A stretch of 64,000 nt of DNA from Hemicordylus capensis (lineage: Eukaryota; Chordata; Lepidosauria; Squamata; Cordylidae). Location: the NCBI RefSeq assembly GCF_027244095.1, contig NC_069670.1, positions 14,155,320-14,219,319 on the forward strand, in the 5' to 3' direction. The notes beneath the pieces are model-generated. The model searched no databases and was not told where the DNA came from. It saw only the letters and a program-made list of their open reading frames with translations. Both the position numbers and the translations under genes were made by a program. This document shows, in pieces, positions 10,571 through 20,072 of this stretch (position 1 is its first letter; the number at the start of each line of letters is the position of its first letter).

Positions 10571-11438
10571 GCTCACCACCCTCCTGAAAGCATTTTTCTC
10601 TGTTAGCACGCACATAGAGGCCAGAATCTTTCCCTCGGATGCTGATGCTCTCCAAGGTCAAACATCCCCCTTCGCCTTTGCAAACAAATTTGGTATTATG
10701 ATTATCTGATGTATTGATTGACTGATTCAGTGCCGTCAAGTTGGTGTCGACTCTTAGCGACCACAGAGATAGATTCTCTCCAGGATGATCTGTCCAACTT
10801 GGCCTTGAAGGTCTCTCAGTGGTACATTCAATGCTGTCATCACTGAGTCCATCCACTTTGCTGCTGGTCGTCCTCTTCTTCTCTTTCCTTCAACTTTCCC
10901 CAGCATTAGGGACTTCTCAAGGGAGCTGGGTCTTCGCATAATGTGTCCAAAGTATGGTAGTTTGAGCCTGGTCATTTGTGCCTCGAGTGAGAATTCTGGA
11001 TTGAGTTGTTCTATGATCCATTGGTTTGTTTTCCTGACTATTTATGGTATCCTCAAAAGTCTTCTCCAGCACCAAAGTTCAAAAGCATCAATACTTTTTC
11101 TGTCTTGCTTCTTCAAAGTCCAGCTTCCGCATCCATAGAGTGTCACAGGAAAAACCACTGTCCAAACAATTGGAATCTTTGTAGGTATAGACACGTCACG
11201 GCATCTAAATATCCTTTTTCCAAGGCCTTCATTGCAACCCTACCAAGTGCTAATCTGAGCAACTCCAGATTAAGAGAGGTGCTTTGTTTTCTCTCTCTTT
11301 GTTTTTTTGGTACCAGCTGATGGATAATCCACGGTCTCCAACCTTCTTCTGCAGAAATGCACATGAGCCGGGCCAGTTCCTCGATATTCACAAACTGGAA
11401 CCGTCGGGTATGATATAGCAATAATTTGGCTTGTAACA
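10571..11438 (-). pseudogene. Broken Ig V exon, third relative of gene A
   Basis: The minus strand reads like the V exon of gene A. After an acceptor at 11439 the frame gives a VLQAKLLLYH start, then RFQFVNIEELARLMC, parallel to RFQFVKIGELAQLVC of gene A. The 3' part (about 10571-10700) keeps FVCKGEGGCLTLE and DSGLYV. The exon is split near its middle by a BovB 3' end, and small length changes around 11290-11350 break the frame. The second canonical cysteine is replaced (YVRAN instead of YVCAN). No membrane or constant exon was found for it. It is a decayed tandem duplicate lying downstream of gene A on the same strand. Confidence 0.75.
10725..11258 (-). mobile_element. BovB LINE 3' end, inserted in the V pseudoexon
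   Basis: The minus strand encodes the C-terminal tail typical of BovB (YFGHIMRRPSSLEKSLMLGK, then KRRRGRPAAKWMDSV). The untranslated end follows, with TCGCTAAGAGTCGACACCAA just before the 3' tail. It is 5' truncated. BovB is the LINE that mobilises Sauria SINEs in squamates (known). Confidence 0.8.
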
Positions 11439-11571
11439 CTGCGAAGATCAGCTCCAGTTCTGCGTGGTTTGCTTTTGAAGGGTGAAATGCCTCCTGCTTC
11501 TGTCCTACAGTTCTGATCGGTTGGGTCCCTGCATGGCTGCTGTTGTTGTTTTTAAACAAGCTTCAATTTGT

Positions 11572-11577
11572 TTTATT
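11572..11577 (-). terminator. Candidate poly(A) signal of gene A
   Basis: AATAAA on the minus strand lies about 360 bp after the proposed stop codon and before the V pseudoexon. The position fits but usage is untested. Confidence 0.4.
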
Positions 11578-11744
11578 TGTACATGTCTCATTTAGCTGGC
11601 CTAAGCAGGGGTGAGGTGGGAATTGATCAAGGTGGTAGAATGTGAAGAAAAATGGAACTGGGCCCCTGAAGGAGAGGGGACCACAAGCTTCTGTACACTC
11701 GTCCCTTCCCGTCCCACCTCTCTAAAGAAGGTGGTGGTAAGGTG

Positions 11745-11928
11745 GTGGGGTTCAGTTGTGTGGAAGCAAGACCGGAGGAAAACCTGGGTATCTCTTCCTC
11801 CTACCTTGCTTCCAGACAATCACTTCTACCCAGCTTTCCCTCTTGCCTTGTTTCCACACAACCGAAAATTGAGAGCACACAAATCCAGGTAGAACACTGT
11901 TTTGGATTGTGTGAAGGACTACTCTATC
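11745..11928. mobile_element. Palindromic element P4
   Basis: TTGTGTGGAAGCAAG on the left is mirrored by TGTTTCCACACAACC, followed by AAAATTGAGAGCACACAAAT and a TTGGATTGTGTGAAGGAC end. The same blocks form the cleaner copy at 19890-20072. It ends 7 bp beyond the stop codon of gene A, so it would lie in that gene's 3' UTR. Confidence 0.6.
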
Positions 11929-11934
11929 TTCTTC

Positions 11935-11960
11935 TCACACCCACCCCTGGAATATTATCT
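11935..11960 (-). CDS. Gene A exon 5: last tail codons and stop
   Basis: After the acceptor GTCCTTTGCAG the phase-1 frame gives EIIFQGWV and TGA. The tail is short with no tyrosine motif. The call rests only on a good acceptor and matching phase. Confidence 0.5.
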
Positions 11961-14900
11961 CTGCAAAGGACCGTGCACAAGATTTCCTCTTGCATAAAGA
12001 AATACTGATAGGGGATTTAAAGGGTGGTTTTATTTATTCCTCAGGATACGGCTGCTGATCTTACCTAGTGTGGAAGGGTCGGATCGAATCCAGGGAATGC
12101 TCAAGAGAAGCATCAGCAATGCCAGCGCAATCACGACAGCCAGAGGTACTGAGTAGCTTGAGCAGTTATCTCCTGCTTCTGCAGAAGAAGCTTCCAAAAG
12201 AAGAGAGATCATCAGATTCACTTACTCAACAACCACTGCTGCTATGGATACAGAATGCAATCATTCCATGCTTTTGTAAAAATCATGCATGGGGTAGAGA
12301 AAATTGACAAATGGGAGAGCTGGTCTTGGGGTAGCCAGCATGAATTGTCTTCTTTGCTAAGCAGGGTCCACCCTGGTTTGCATTTGAATGGGAGACTACA
12401 TGCATTATGTCAAATGTGCCCCTTTGGGCAGCTCTGCTCAACTTTGGCCCTCCTGCAGATGTTGGCCTACAACTCCCATAAGCAATTTTTAAAAAGCGCT
12501 TGAAAACCCACCTCTTCAGCGAAGCTTTTTCAGCTTTTTAGATTTGTAAGTTTCAACCTGTTTTTAATTTTTAGATTGCCTTCATTGTTTTAAGATGTTT
12601 GTGTATGTGTTAACTTGCTTTATGTTGTTGTTAACTGCCCAGAGATGAAGGTTAGGGGCAGTGTACACATTTGTCAAACAAACAAAGAAACAAATAAATA
12701 ACTAACCCCTGACTATTGGCCACTGTGGCTGGGGATTATGGGAGTTGTAGTCCAAAAACAGCTGGGGGGACCAAAGTTGAGCAGGCCTGCCTTAGGGGAG
12801 GGGGCCGCTCTGGGAAAAGCAACAAGCCTGCTTGCGTGAAGAAGTTTCCAAGTTCCCTCCCTGGAAACGCCGGATAGGGCTGAGATGGAAGAAGCCGCTG
12901 CCAGTCTGTGTAGACAATACTGAGCTGGATGGACCAATGGTCTGACTCAGTAGAAGCCAGATTCCTGTGTTGCTCCCTCTCCCTCCCTCCCTCTCTCTTT
13001 ACATATATAAAACTGCCCAGAGACGCAAGTTTTGGGCAGTACAGAAATACGTTAAATAAAACATAAACAAGAATATATTTCTCCTTCTGCTATCATACTA
13101 GAATTCCTTGGCATCACCCAATGAAATTGACTGGCCAGGGGGATTCAGGACTGACAAGAGAAAGTGCTTCTTCACACAGCTTGTGGAACTCATGGCAACG
13201 AGATCCAGAGATTATTTCTCACGACACCAGCTGCCAGGGGTAACCGAACCAGGCAGCTCGTGTCGTCTGGAGCCCTGGGTGTCGGGCACTCTGCGATGCG
13301 AAAGGATTTCGTGCTCCTGACCCCGGTTTTGGTCTCTTCTGCACCACCGCTCATGTGGGTGTGCGGCGTGGTGGAGGCAAAGACGGCCACTGCTCATCTG
13401 CCCGGGGAAGTGGATTATGACATGCGGAGGTCCTAAGCTATGTCACGCTTGCAAGGCCCCTAGCATGACAGAAAACATTATTATTCTATCGAAAAGGCCG
13501 ACGGAAAGGAAAATAATAAAGTTTTATTTTTACTTGGCAAAGATGCATCAAAAGAACTAATAACCTAACTCAAACAGTTATCTTGCAGTCAACTGGTTTG
13601 CATTGGAAACCCTGTTAAGTGAAAATACATGATGTAAAACTTGAATTTTACTCTTCCTTTTTAAATCCAGAGGCCCCTCCTAACGTGAGACCTCAAACTG
13701 TAGCTTACTTAGCTTTTGCCTAAATCTGGCGCTACCCTGGGCTTAGAAGGCTTTAAAGGAGGATCCGGCAAATTTGTGGGAGAGGAGAAGCTTATCAATG
13801 GCTCTTAGTGGTGATAATTAAATAGAACCTCCAGCATCAGTAGCACTGTACCTCAGAGTACCAGTTGCTGGGGCCATGGCCTCCATGGGCGATTGCTTCC
13901 ACACCTTGCAGCGAGTGTTTTTACAGAGGCCGAGTTATATCTTGCAATGTTACTCACACACAGGGAAAGTGGCACTCTCCTGAACGCTGTTGCCGGTAGA
14001 GTTGAATTTGACTTGGCACGTGAAGACCTTCCCAGCCGTCTGCAAATCCATGGGGATGCGAAGGAGACTGACAAAGGTTAAGACGCCGCTGCTGTTTCCC
14101 ACTAAGACTGAATGGTCCTCCTGGCTGAAACCTCCGGGGCCGTCCCAGGATACTTGGACGGAGTTGGAGACTCCGCCGACCAGGCAGGCAAGTGGCTGGT
14201 GCTTACGCTGCAAGGGCCGGAGTGCTTCGTGCGCAGCGGGCAGGGAAATCATCACCCAGCTGTTTGCAGTGTAACTGTCTGAGAGAGAGAAAAAGTAGGT
14301 AGAGGGTTCAACAAGAGCAGCTGCACTATCTCTTCCGGCGGGCATTTCCCCATCTTGTCCTGCCACTGTGTTCAAATGGTGAGATCAGTAGCAGGGACTA
14401 GAAACATAAGAAGCTGCCTTATACCGAGTCAGATCCTTTGTCCATCTAGCTTAGTATTGTCCACACACTGACAGGCAGCAGTTCTCAGAGGCTTTGGGCG
14501 GGGGTCTTTCAACCGGGGACCTTCTGCATGCAAAGCAGACGCCTTAGCACTGAGCTACAGCCTCACCCCAGCAGTCGTCAGTTCGTTCCCAACCTGGGGC
14601 CTGCTGACGCCGTTGGACTACAACCCCCATCATCCTCAGCCACAGCGGATGATGGGAGTTGTAGTCCCAACCACATTCTAACCAGCGTTAAAAGCCGCTG
14701 AATTAGAGGATCGTTCATGGCAGACAAACTCCCCTGAAAGACTGCTGGCCCAGCTAGCAATTGCCAGTCGTTGGCTTCACTCCATTCCTCCTGGGGGGCC
14801 CTGGCAGTTGCCCAAAGGTGCCACCCCCTCCTCATCCCAGGACACCTGAGACAGGGAATCAGGGGTGTAGCGAGGGGAGAGGGGGCCCATGTTTGCCCCT

Positions 14901-17510
14901 CTCCTCAGAGGTCCCTCAGAGTGAGGGAGATAATGACGAAAATAGGGAGGGATGGAGCTGGGTGGCCCTCAAGAGCTGGAGGCCCGGGTTCTTTGAACCC
15001 ATCCACTCAATTATAGCCACCCCCCTGCACGGAAGAATGAATTGGAGGAGGTGTGAAGGAACCAGGGGACATGATTTCCAATGGCTTTTCCCTCTGAGAT
15101 GCCCCATGTTTTTGCACATCCTTACCTCCCACGATCAGCAATGATCCATTGCTGAAAGAGAAATTATCTGCTCTGTTAGCACACACATATATGCCAGAAT
15201 CTTCCACTTGGGCGCTGGAGATTTCCAAGGTCAAACTTGCCCCTTCAGCTTTGCAAACAAATTTGCCTCTGGCATTCTTATCATCATCCCCGCAACTCCA
15301 GATTAAAAGTGGCATTTCGTTCTCTTTTCTTTTGTACCAAGAGTGGGATAATCCATTGTCTTCTAACTTTTCTGTAGAAACGCACACAAGCTGGGCCAGC
15401 TCCCCGATCTTGACGAATTGGAACCGTGGGGTCTGATATAGGAATAACTGGGCTTGTAAGACTGCAAAGAGAAACACCAGGATGGATGATAGAGTTATCA
15501 TTTTTCACCCACTTTTCTTTGTGGTGAGGCTTTATTACAATAATTACAATAATAATTACAATTATGAACTAAGTTATTAAATCCGTCCATTCCGGAAGAA
15601 GTTGAAATCATCCCTGTGCTTTCCCTAGGTGCCTGGGACTAGGGAGGCCCGTGGGGCACAGGGCCCCATTGAATGGCTCACAGCCCCGAATCCCATCAGC
15701 CACTTCCCTCCTCTTCCATGACCTCTTCTAGAAAGAAAGTGTATCAGTGAAGGCAAGTGCACAGAGCCTGGGAGAGAACGCCTGCCTTTACTGACACAGC
15801 TCTCTGCTGCTGCTACCTTCATAGACGGATAGATAAATTTATTAAGTGCCGTCAAGTCAGTGTCGACTCTTAGCGACCCCATGGAGAGATTCTCTCCAGG
15901 ATGATCTGATTTCCACTTGGCCTTGAAGGTCTCTCAGTGGTGCATTCATTGCTGTCGTCATTGAGTCCATCCACCTTGCTGCTGGTCGTCTTCTTCTTCT
16001 CTTTCCTTCCACTTTCCCCAGCATGATGGACTTCTCAAGGGAGCTGGATCTTGGCATAATGTGTCCAAAGTATGACGGTCTGAGCCTGGTCATTTGTGCC
16101 TCGAGTGAAAGTTCTGGATTTGTTCTAGGATCCATTGGTTTGTTTTCCTGGCTGTGCATGGTATCCTCAAAAGGATCCTCATCTATCCCTCACAGATGCC
16201 GGATTATAATATTAGAGACTTGTTAAAATGTCATTAGGAGGGAATGACTGCTTTTAATTAAGGAGAGGAGAGCTGGTCTTGTGGTAGCAAGCATGACTTG
16301 TCCCCTTAGCTAAGCAGGGTCCGCCCTGGTTATGAATCGGAGACTAGGTTAGGGTCCGCCCTGGTTATGAATCGGAGACTAGAAGTGTGAGCACTGCAAG
16401 AGATTCCCCTCAGGGGATGGAGCCGCTTTGAGAAGAGCAGAAGGTTTCAAGTTCCCTCCCTGGCTTCTCCAAGATAGGGCTAAGAGAGATTCCTGCCTGC
16501 AACCTTGGAGAAGCCACTGCCAGTCTGTGAAGACAATACTGAACTAGATAGACCAATGGTCTGACTCAGTATATGGCAGTTTCCTATGTTCCTAATGATC
16601 AGAAGGGGGCTCTGGATCTGTTAAGTACCTAGCAACCCCCTTCCTATTGGGTTGCTTGAGGTCTGTGCTGGATTTATTTATTTATTTGTCTGTTTGTTTG
16701 TTTAGTTGGTTAGTTTATCATATTTTTATACCACCTGATATGTAGATCCCTAGGTGGTGTACAACATTTAAAACAATATAAACAAATCACAGATTGAAAT
16801 CCACAAAAACACAATAGAAACAAGAGCAGGAAACCGTTCTGATGAAAACAAATTATTTAGATTCATTCTCATTAAAAAGCCTGCGAGAGCAAGAGAGTCT
16901 TGAGTCTGAAAAACAAATAGAGAAGGAGATTCTCTTCTTTCAGCAGGGAGCATATTCCGAAGCCCTGGGGCAGCCACAGAGAAAACCCAGCCCCAGACTA
17001 GCCGGTGGCATCCGTAATCCGTAATCCGTACCGGGAGGAGAGCTGGTCTGAGGGGAGGAGAGCTGGTCTTTGTGGTAGCAAGCATGACTTGTCCCCTTAG
17101 CTAAGCAGGGTCTGCCCTGGTTGCATACGAATGGGAGACTTGGTGTGTGAGCACCATAAGATCTTCCCCTCCGGGGATGGAGCCGCTCTGGGAAGAGCAG
17201 AAGGTTTCAAGTTCCCTCCCTGGCAGCATCTCCAAGATAGGGCTGAGAGAGATTCCTGCCTGCAACCTTGGAGAAGCCGCTGCCAGTCTGGGAAGACAAT
17301 ACTAAGCTAGATAGACCAATGGTCTGACTCAGTATATGGCAGTTTCCTATGTTCCTAACCTCGTAACAGGCGGCAGGGTTCATGACAAATTAAGCTCTCT
17401 TTTTAAAAACATTTATTTAAAGCCGAAGTAAAGCAGAAGGAGGAGGTTAAAGCAGAAGGAGGATTACCTGTGGAGGACAAGACGAGGAACTTGAATATGA
17501 ATACCATCAT
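11935..17510 (-). CDS. Gene A: V-C1-TM immunoglobulin-superfamily receptor (exons joined, 283 aa)
   Basis: Five exons are inferred: 17510-17468, 15461-15126, 14278-13958, 12190-12065 and 11960-11935. All introns are phase 1 and the sum is 852 nt (283 aa plus stop). The product has a signal peptide (MMVFIFKFLVLSS), a V domain with both cysteines, a C1-like domain, a short stalk with a cysteine (GDNCSSY), one membrane helix without charged residues, and a tail of about 15 aa. This is the plan of a TCR chain but with V and the J-like strand already joined in the germline. There is no ITAM, so it would need a partner for signalling (inference). Gene B, 3.25 kb away in divergent orientation, is the obvious candidate partner. 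I cannot give it a family name; TCR-like, XMIV/NKp30-like or CD8-like are possible. Exon calls are strong for leader, V and C, and moderate for the last two. Confidence 0.75.
12065..12190 (-). CDS. Gene A exon 4: stalk and membrane helix
   Basis: It encodes a short stalk with GDNCSSYS, then a helix VPLAVVIALALLMLLLSI with PWIR after it. The donor is G|GTAAGA. The acceptor chosen is TCTTCTTTTGGAAG at 12192-12191. Two nearer AGs (after TTCTGC and GAAGC) would create a stop codon at the exon join, so they cannot be used in this phase. The stalk cysteine could form an interchain disulfide. Confidence 0.7.
12318..12975 (+). repeat. 5S-Sauria SINE split by a nested insertion
   Basis: The head is at 12318-12420 (GAGAGCTGGTCTTGGGGTAG, TAAGCAGGGTCCACCCTGG). 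The body and 3' end resume at about 12790-12975. Between them lies a P1 palindrome that is itself interrupted by an L2-like 3' end, giving a three-level nest inside gene A's intron 3. Confidence 0.75.
12430..12790. mobile_element. P1 palindrome interrupted by L2-like 3' end
   Basis: The left arm CCTACAACTCCCATAAG (about 12468) and right arm GGGAGTTGTAGTCC (12740) belong to one P1 element. The L2-like end (about 12482-12712, plus) carries AACCCACCTCTTCAGCGAAG and TTAACTGCCCAGAGATGAAG, with an AAATAAATAA tail. Confidence 0.65.
13090..13210 (+). repeat. CR1 ORF2 3' fragment
   Basis: It resembles the stretch just before the CR1 stop: CCCAATGAAATTGACTGGCC, then AAGTGCTTCTTCACACAGC. Compare 22370-22450. 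Confidence 0.55.
13215..13270. other. Inverted repeat (short hairpin)
   Basis: CGACACCAGCTGCC and GGCAGCTCGTGTCG form a 14-bp stem with one mismatch around a 16-base loop. Its function is unknown. Confidence 0.5.
13280..13950. other. Intron 3 of gene A, nothing else recognised
   Basis: Unique-looking sequence lying between the C1 and membrane exons. Confidence 0.45.
13958..14278 (-). CDS. Gene A exon 3: Ig C1-like domain
   Basis: The acceptor is TTTCTCTCTCTCAG and the donor T|GTGAGT. The exon is 321 nt, phase 1 at both ends. It reads DSYTANSWVM, then QPLACLVGG (first cysteine), VQVSWDGPG (tryptophan), GVLTFVSLLRIP and FTCQVKFNSTG (second cysteine). The strand pattern and the FxCxVxF motif match C1-set domains of TCR, Ig and MHC chains. 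Glycan sites NSS and NST are present. Confidence 0.88.
14402..14580 (-). repeat. 5S-Sauria SINE, partial
   Basis: AAGAAGCTGCCTTATACCGA runs through to GGGGACCTTCTGCATGCAAA on the reverse strand. The 5S-like head is missing. Confidence 0.7.
14588..14700. mobile_element. Palindromic element P1
   Basis: The arms are GGACTACAACCCCCATCATC and GATGATGGGAGTTGTAGTCC, about 60 bp apart. Confidence 0.7.
14859..15035. mobile_element. hAT-like element P5, short copy
   Basis: The ends are CAGGGGTGTAGCGAGG and TTATAGCCACCCCCCTG. The inside carries GGGTTCTTTGAACCCATCC, also seen in the copy near 46330-46490. It lies within 100 bp of the V exon of gene A. Confidence 0.55.
15126..15461 (-). CDS. Gene A exon 2: Ig V domain
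   Basis: The acceptor is TTTCTCTTTGCAG and the donor G|GTAAGG. The exon is 336 nt. Landmarks in order: AQLVC (first cysteine), HSWYKRK (core tryptophan), KFVCKAEGASLTLEI, then EDSGIYVCAN (second cysteine with the DSGxYxC motif). The end FSNGSLLIV lines up position by position with the J motif FGxGTxLxV, so the G strand is germline-encoded. No recombination signal is needed or seen. There are likely N-glycan sites NFS and NGS near the end. An apparent ATG 40 bp upstream (15501) is in the intron's pyrimidine tract and is not the start. Confidence 0.9.
15820..16190 (-). mobile_element. BovB LINE 3' end
   Basis: The minus frame includes YFGHIMPRSSSLEKSIMLGK and the typical end WRESLHGVAKSRH. The UTR with GTCGACACTGACTTGACGG-type sequence and a GATA-rich tail follows. 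It is 5' truncated and lies in intron 1 of gene A. Confidence 0.8.
16262..16592 (+). repeat. 5S-Sauria SINE with an internal duplication
   Basis: It is a nearly full copy. A segment GGGTCCGCCCTGGTTATGAA with its following bases occurs twice in tandem (about 16318 and 16354), inside the 5S-like head. Confidence 0.85.
16680..17030 (-). repeat. L2-like LINE 3' end
   Basis: The minus strand translates to AAPGLRNMLPAERR, the conserved end of L2 ORF2 (aaPrlWNsLP). The 3' UTR with TATACCACCTGATATGTAGA on the plus strand is at its end. Confidence 0.65.
17033..17358 (+). repeat. 5S-Sauria SINE, full, with duplicated head
   Basis: GGAGGAGAGCTGGTCT occurs twice at the 5' end. The 5S-like TAAGCAGGGTCTGCCCTGG and the complete 3' end follow. 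It ends 110 bp before the leader exon of gene A. Confidence 0.85.
17468..17510 (-). CDS. Gene A exon 1: start codon and signal peptide
   Basis: Two ATGs in tandem begin MMVFIFKFLVLSST, a hydrophobic leader. The donor is G|GTAATC at 17467-17466. The exon is 43 nt, that is 14 codons plus one base, so it splits the next codon after its first base. Joined to the V exon it gives VLQAQ. Length and phase equal those of gene B exon 1. Confidence 0.75.
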
Positions 17511-17989
17511 AACTGAACGCAGGCAGCTTCCAGATGTGGTAACCTCAACTTTGCATGTGATAATTTAGCTGTTAATGATAGAATGGTAATGCCGCTGTGA
17601 ATGAAGGGTCTACCATGACCTGGTTCCTTTCAGTGGAACATCTCTGTGTGGGTGGTATAGCAGACTGATGCTGCATTCAGTACAAAGGTCAGTGAGAGAT
17701 GTTACTTACAGGCAGTCTTGGATGGAATCCACCAGTGGGCACTGAATTAAGGTTTGAACCTTGATTATTATCTGAGACCCAGAAGGACTGCCAGTTTCTT
17801 GGTTTCACTGGGCGTAGTTTTGATTCCCAGCTTTCTCATATCAGTTCCACCCCCTCCCCCTGAAGTCTCATATTTGTTCTTTCTCTCTCAAAAGTTTGGC
17901 AGGGGCTGTGCCTATCTTTGAAGACATTTGGAAACTTGGATCAGTGCAGAATGTGGTGGTTAGATTTCTTAAAAGTTGTCGGCAGTACC

Positions 17990-18175
17990 ATTCGAGAGAG
18001 AGAAAAATTCAGTTCACTTCCCGCTCGTAGAAGAGTTCTGTACATCCTGAAAGCTTGCTGGTATTTAGGTCGGCCCTGATGTAAAGTAGGGCAATACCTT
18101 TATTAGGGCCAGCCAGAATACCAGCAAGTTTTCAGGTTCTGCAGAACTCTTCTACAGGCTGGATGTCAACTGAAA
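17990..18175. mobile_element. Imperfect palindrome, unclassified
   Basis: TAGAAGAGTTCTGTACATCC with AGCTTGCTGGTATTT is mirrored by AATACCAGCAAGTTTTCAGG with TGCAGAACTCTTCTA. The arms are about 40 bp with a 55-bp spacer. It is likely a non-autonomous DNA element. Confidence 0.5.
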
Positions 18176-18680
18176 TAAAGGGAAGAGCTGCACACGATGG
18201 AGAAGCCCCAAGGTTTACTGTTTTATAACCGTCTGAAGATGGAGTTTAGGAGGCTTTAATGCAGACTTAATTCCATTAGCCTCTGCTAGCTGTGAGGCAG
18301 ATTTCAGTCTAAGGGGACAGTTGCAATTAGATTACTGTTTGCTATGAGATTACTAGCAATGAGATGACTGATGGATAGTAGCCACCCCTGGGAACATGTT
18401 GCAGTGAAGTGGGTGCCTGATTACCCGTGAATGCATCTTTCACTATGGCCTTGTAATACTTGGTCTGGATCCGGGATCTGACAGAAGAGTTAGCCTTCCT
18501 TAATGGTCTGTTGTTGTTTCCTCCCTTAATGGGTGATTTCCCTGGAAAGTGGAAAGTAATGGACCAGGAGAAGCTGAGAGTCGGCAAGAAGAAGGAAGAG
18601 CATCTTTTGGGGCACAGGGGTTCTCTCTGGGGCACTGGGATGAGATAGCAAGCTTGCTGTTTGCTTACCTCCATCTGGAT

Positions 18681-18815
18681 CAAGGTTTCTTAACCTTGGG
18701 TCCCCGGATGTTGATGGACTACAGTTCCCATCATCTCCAGCCACAATGGACATGGCTGGGGATTGTGGGAGTCGTAGTCTATCAACATCTGGGGGCCCAA
18801 GGTTAAGAAACCTCG
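18681..18815. mobile_element. hAT-type palindromic element P1 with perfect target duplication
   Basis: It is flanked on both sides by ATCTGGAT. The ends are CAAGGTTTCTTAACC and GGTTAAGAAACCTCG, and the arms GGACTACAGTTCCCATC and GTGGGAGTCGTAGTC. At 135 bp it is a textbook small hAT relic. Confidence 0.85.
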
Positions 18816-18959
18816 ATCTGGATGATTTGGCATCCAAAAGAAGCTGAAATCCAGGAAACACACAACTGGAACTGTTTAATTGCTTATGGAAGACTGCATA
18901 ACAATCTCTTGACAGTGTTAAAATGGCTGTACAGGTTCCCTCTTCCTTTCTGAGCATAA

Positions 18960-19880
18960 TCCAGAGTTCTGGTCCAAACCTCTAAACCCCTCTATTGGCT
19001 TGGGGCCAGGCGGGATACCCCAGGAACCAGCTTCTTCCATATGAGCTTGCCCAAGAGAGAGCATCTACATCAGAGGTCCGTGGCAACATGCCGCCACCAT
19101 CAATAGGCGAGGCAGGAGGTAATGGGGAAGGGGTTTTTTGGTGGTGGCCCCCACTAGTAGATTCCCAGGGATAGTCGCCTGTACCCTTGCTTTTAAGTGT
19201 TTTGTTCCAGGGCAAAACCTCTGTATTTATTGAGGCATTGTCATCGGTTTTACTCATTAATAGCTGGAAACCTTTTAGACTTTATTCTGCTGTTTTGTCT
19301 GTTTTCTTATTTCCATTGTGGTGTGGTTGGCATTTGTGTTTCTAGGTATCTTTGTTTATATGGTGTTTCGTTTTGTTTTTTAAAATTCATTTGGGGATTT
19401 GTTCTGAATTGAAAAGCACTTGAAAATTGAAAATCAATCAATACCCTCAGGTGGCGTGAGGGGGCGGCCTTGAGTGGCAGATTTGAGCAATACTCAAAGA
19501 CAGATTTCAGTTATTTGGGGGCATTTTTACATGGTTATTTATTAGTATATTGTTTACTGGGGGAAATAACAGCTTTGGACCATTGGAGGCCTTGAGCACA
19601 CCAATAGCTCTGATATTGCTCTGATTGCCAGACTATGGGAATAAAATGAGGTGACTGCAGTCAGCCTAGACCTCAACTTTGGTGTGGAATGTATTAACGG
19701 CAGCAAACGTTTCAAAAACACTAAATGGCTGTTAACCCTGGCCTGCTGCAAGCAGATACTTGATGCAAGAGCAGATGCAAGCTGGGGAGGAGGCTTGCCC
19801 AGCTCTCTTAACAACCACCTCAGCTGCCTTAACGGAATGCCTCCAAAACAGACCTGGGACACAACCTGTATGCCCAACGA
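18960..19880. other. Non-coding, nothing recognised
   Basis: Part of the divergent intergenic region. No supported exon or repeat. Confidence 0.4.
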
Positions 19881-19889
19881 ACGGAATGA

Positions 19890-20072
19890 GGCCATTCACA
19901 CAGTTAAAAACCCCAGATTTGGGAGCTGTTATGTGCTCCCAATTTTTGGTTGTGTGGAAACAAGGGGGTAGGACCCCCTAGCTTGCTTCCACACAACCAA
20001 AAATTGGGAGCACACGCAGCTCCCAAACCCAGGCGGAACACAGCTTTTGTTTGTGTGAATGACCCAGTGGTG
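19890..20072. mobile_element. Palindromic element P4
   Basis: GGCCATTCACACAGTT on the left mirrors TGTTTGTGTGAATGACC on the right. CTCCCAATTTTTGGTTGTGT mirrors ACACAACCAAAAATTGGGAG. It is about 180 bp with no frame. Confidence 0.7.

Noticed and set aside
15007-15125. Continuation of the gene A V frame past 15126
   Set aside because: A canonical donor follows the J-like strand, and the sequence after it runs into a P5 element.
15462-15501. ATG at 15501 as the start of gene A
   Set aside because: It would make the pyrimidine tract and acceptor of the V exon coding. The phase-1 acceptor and the leader at 17510 give a standard IgSF structure.
17033-17358. 5S rRNA gene
   Set aside because: Only the internal-promoter part resembles 5S rRNA; the rest is SINE body, repeated about 20 times in the window.
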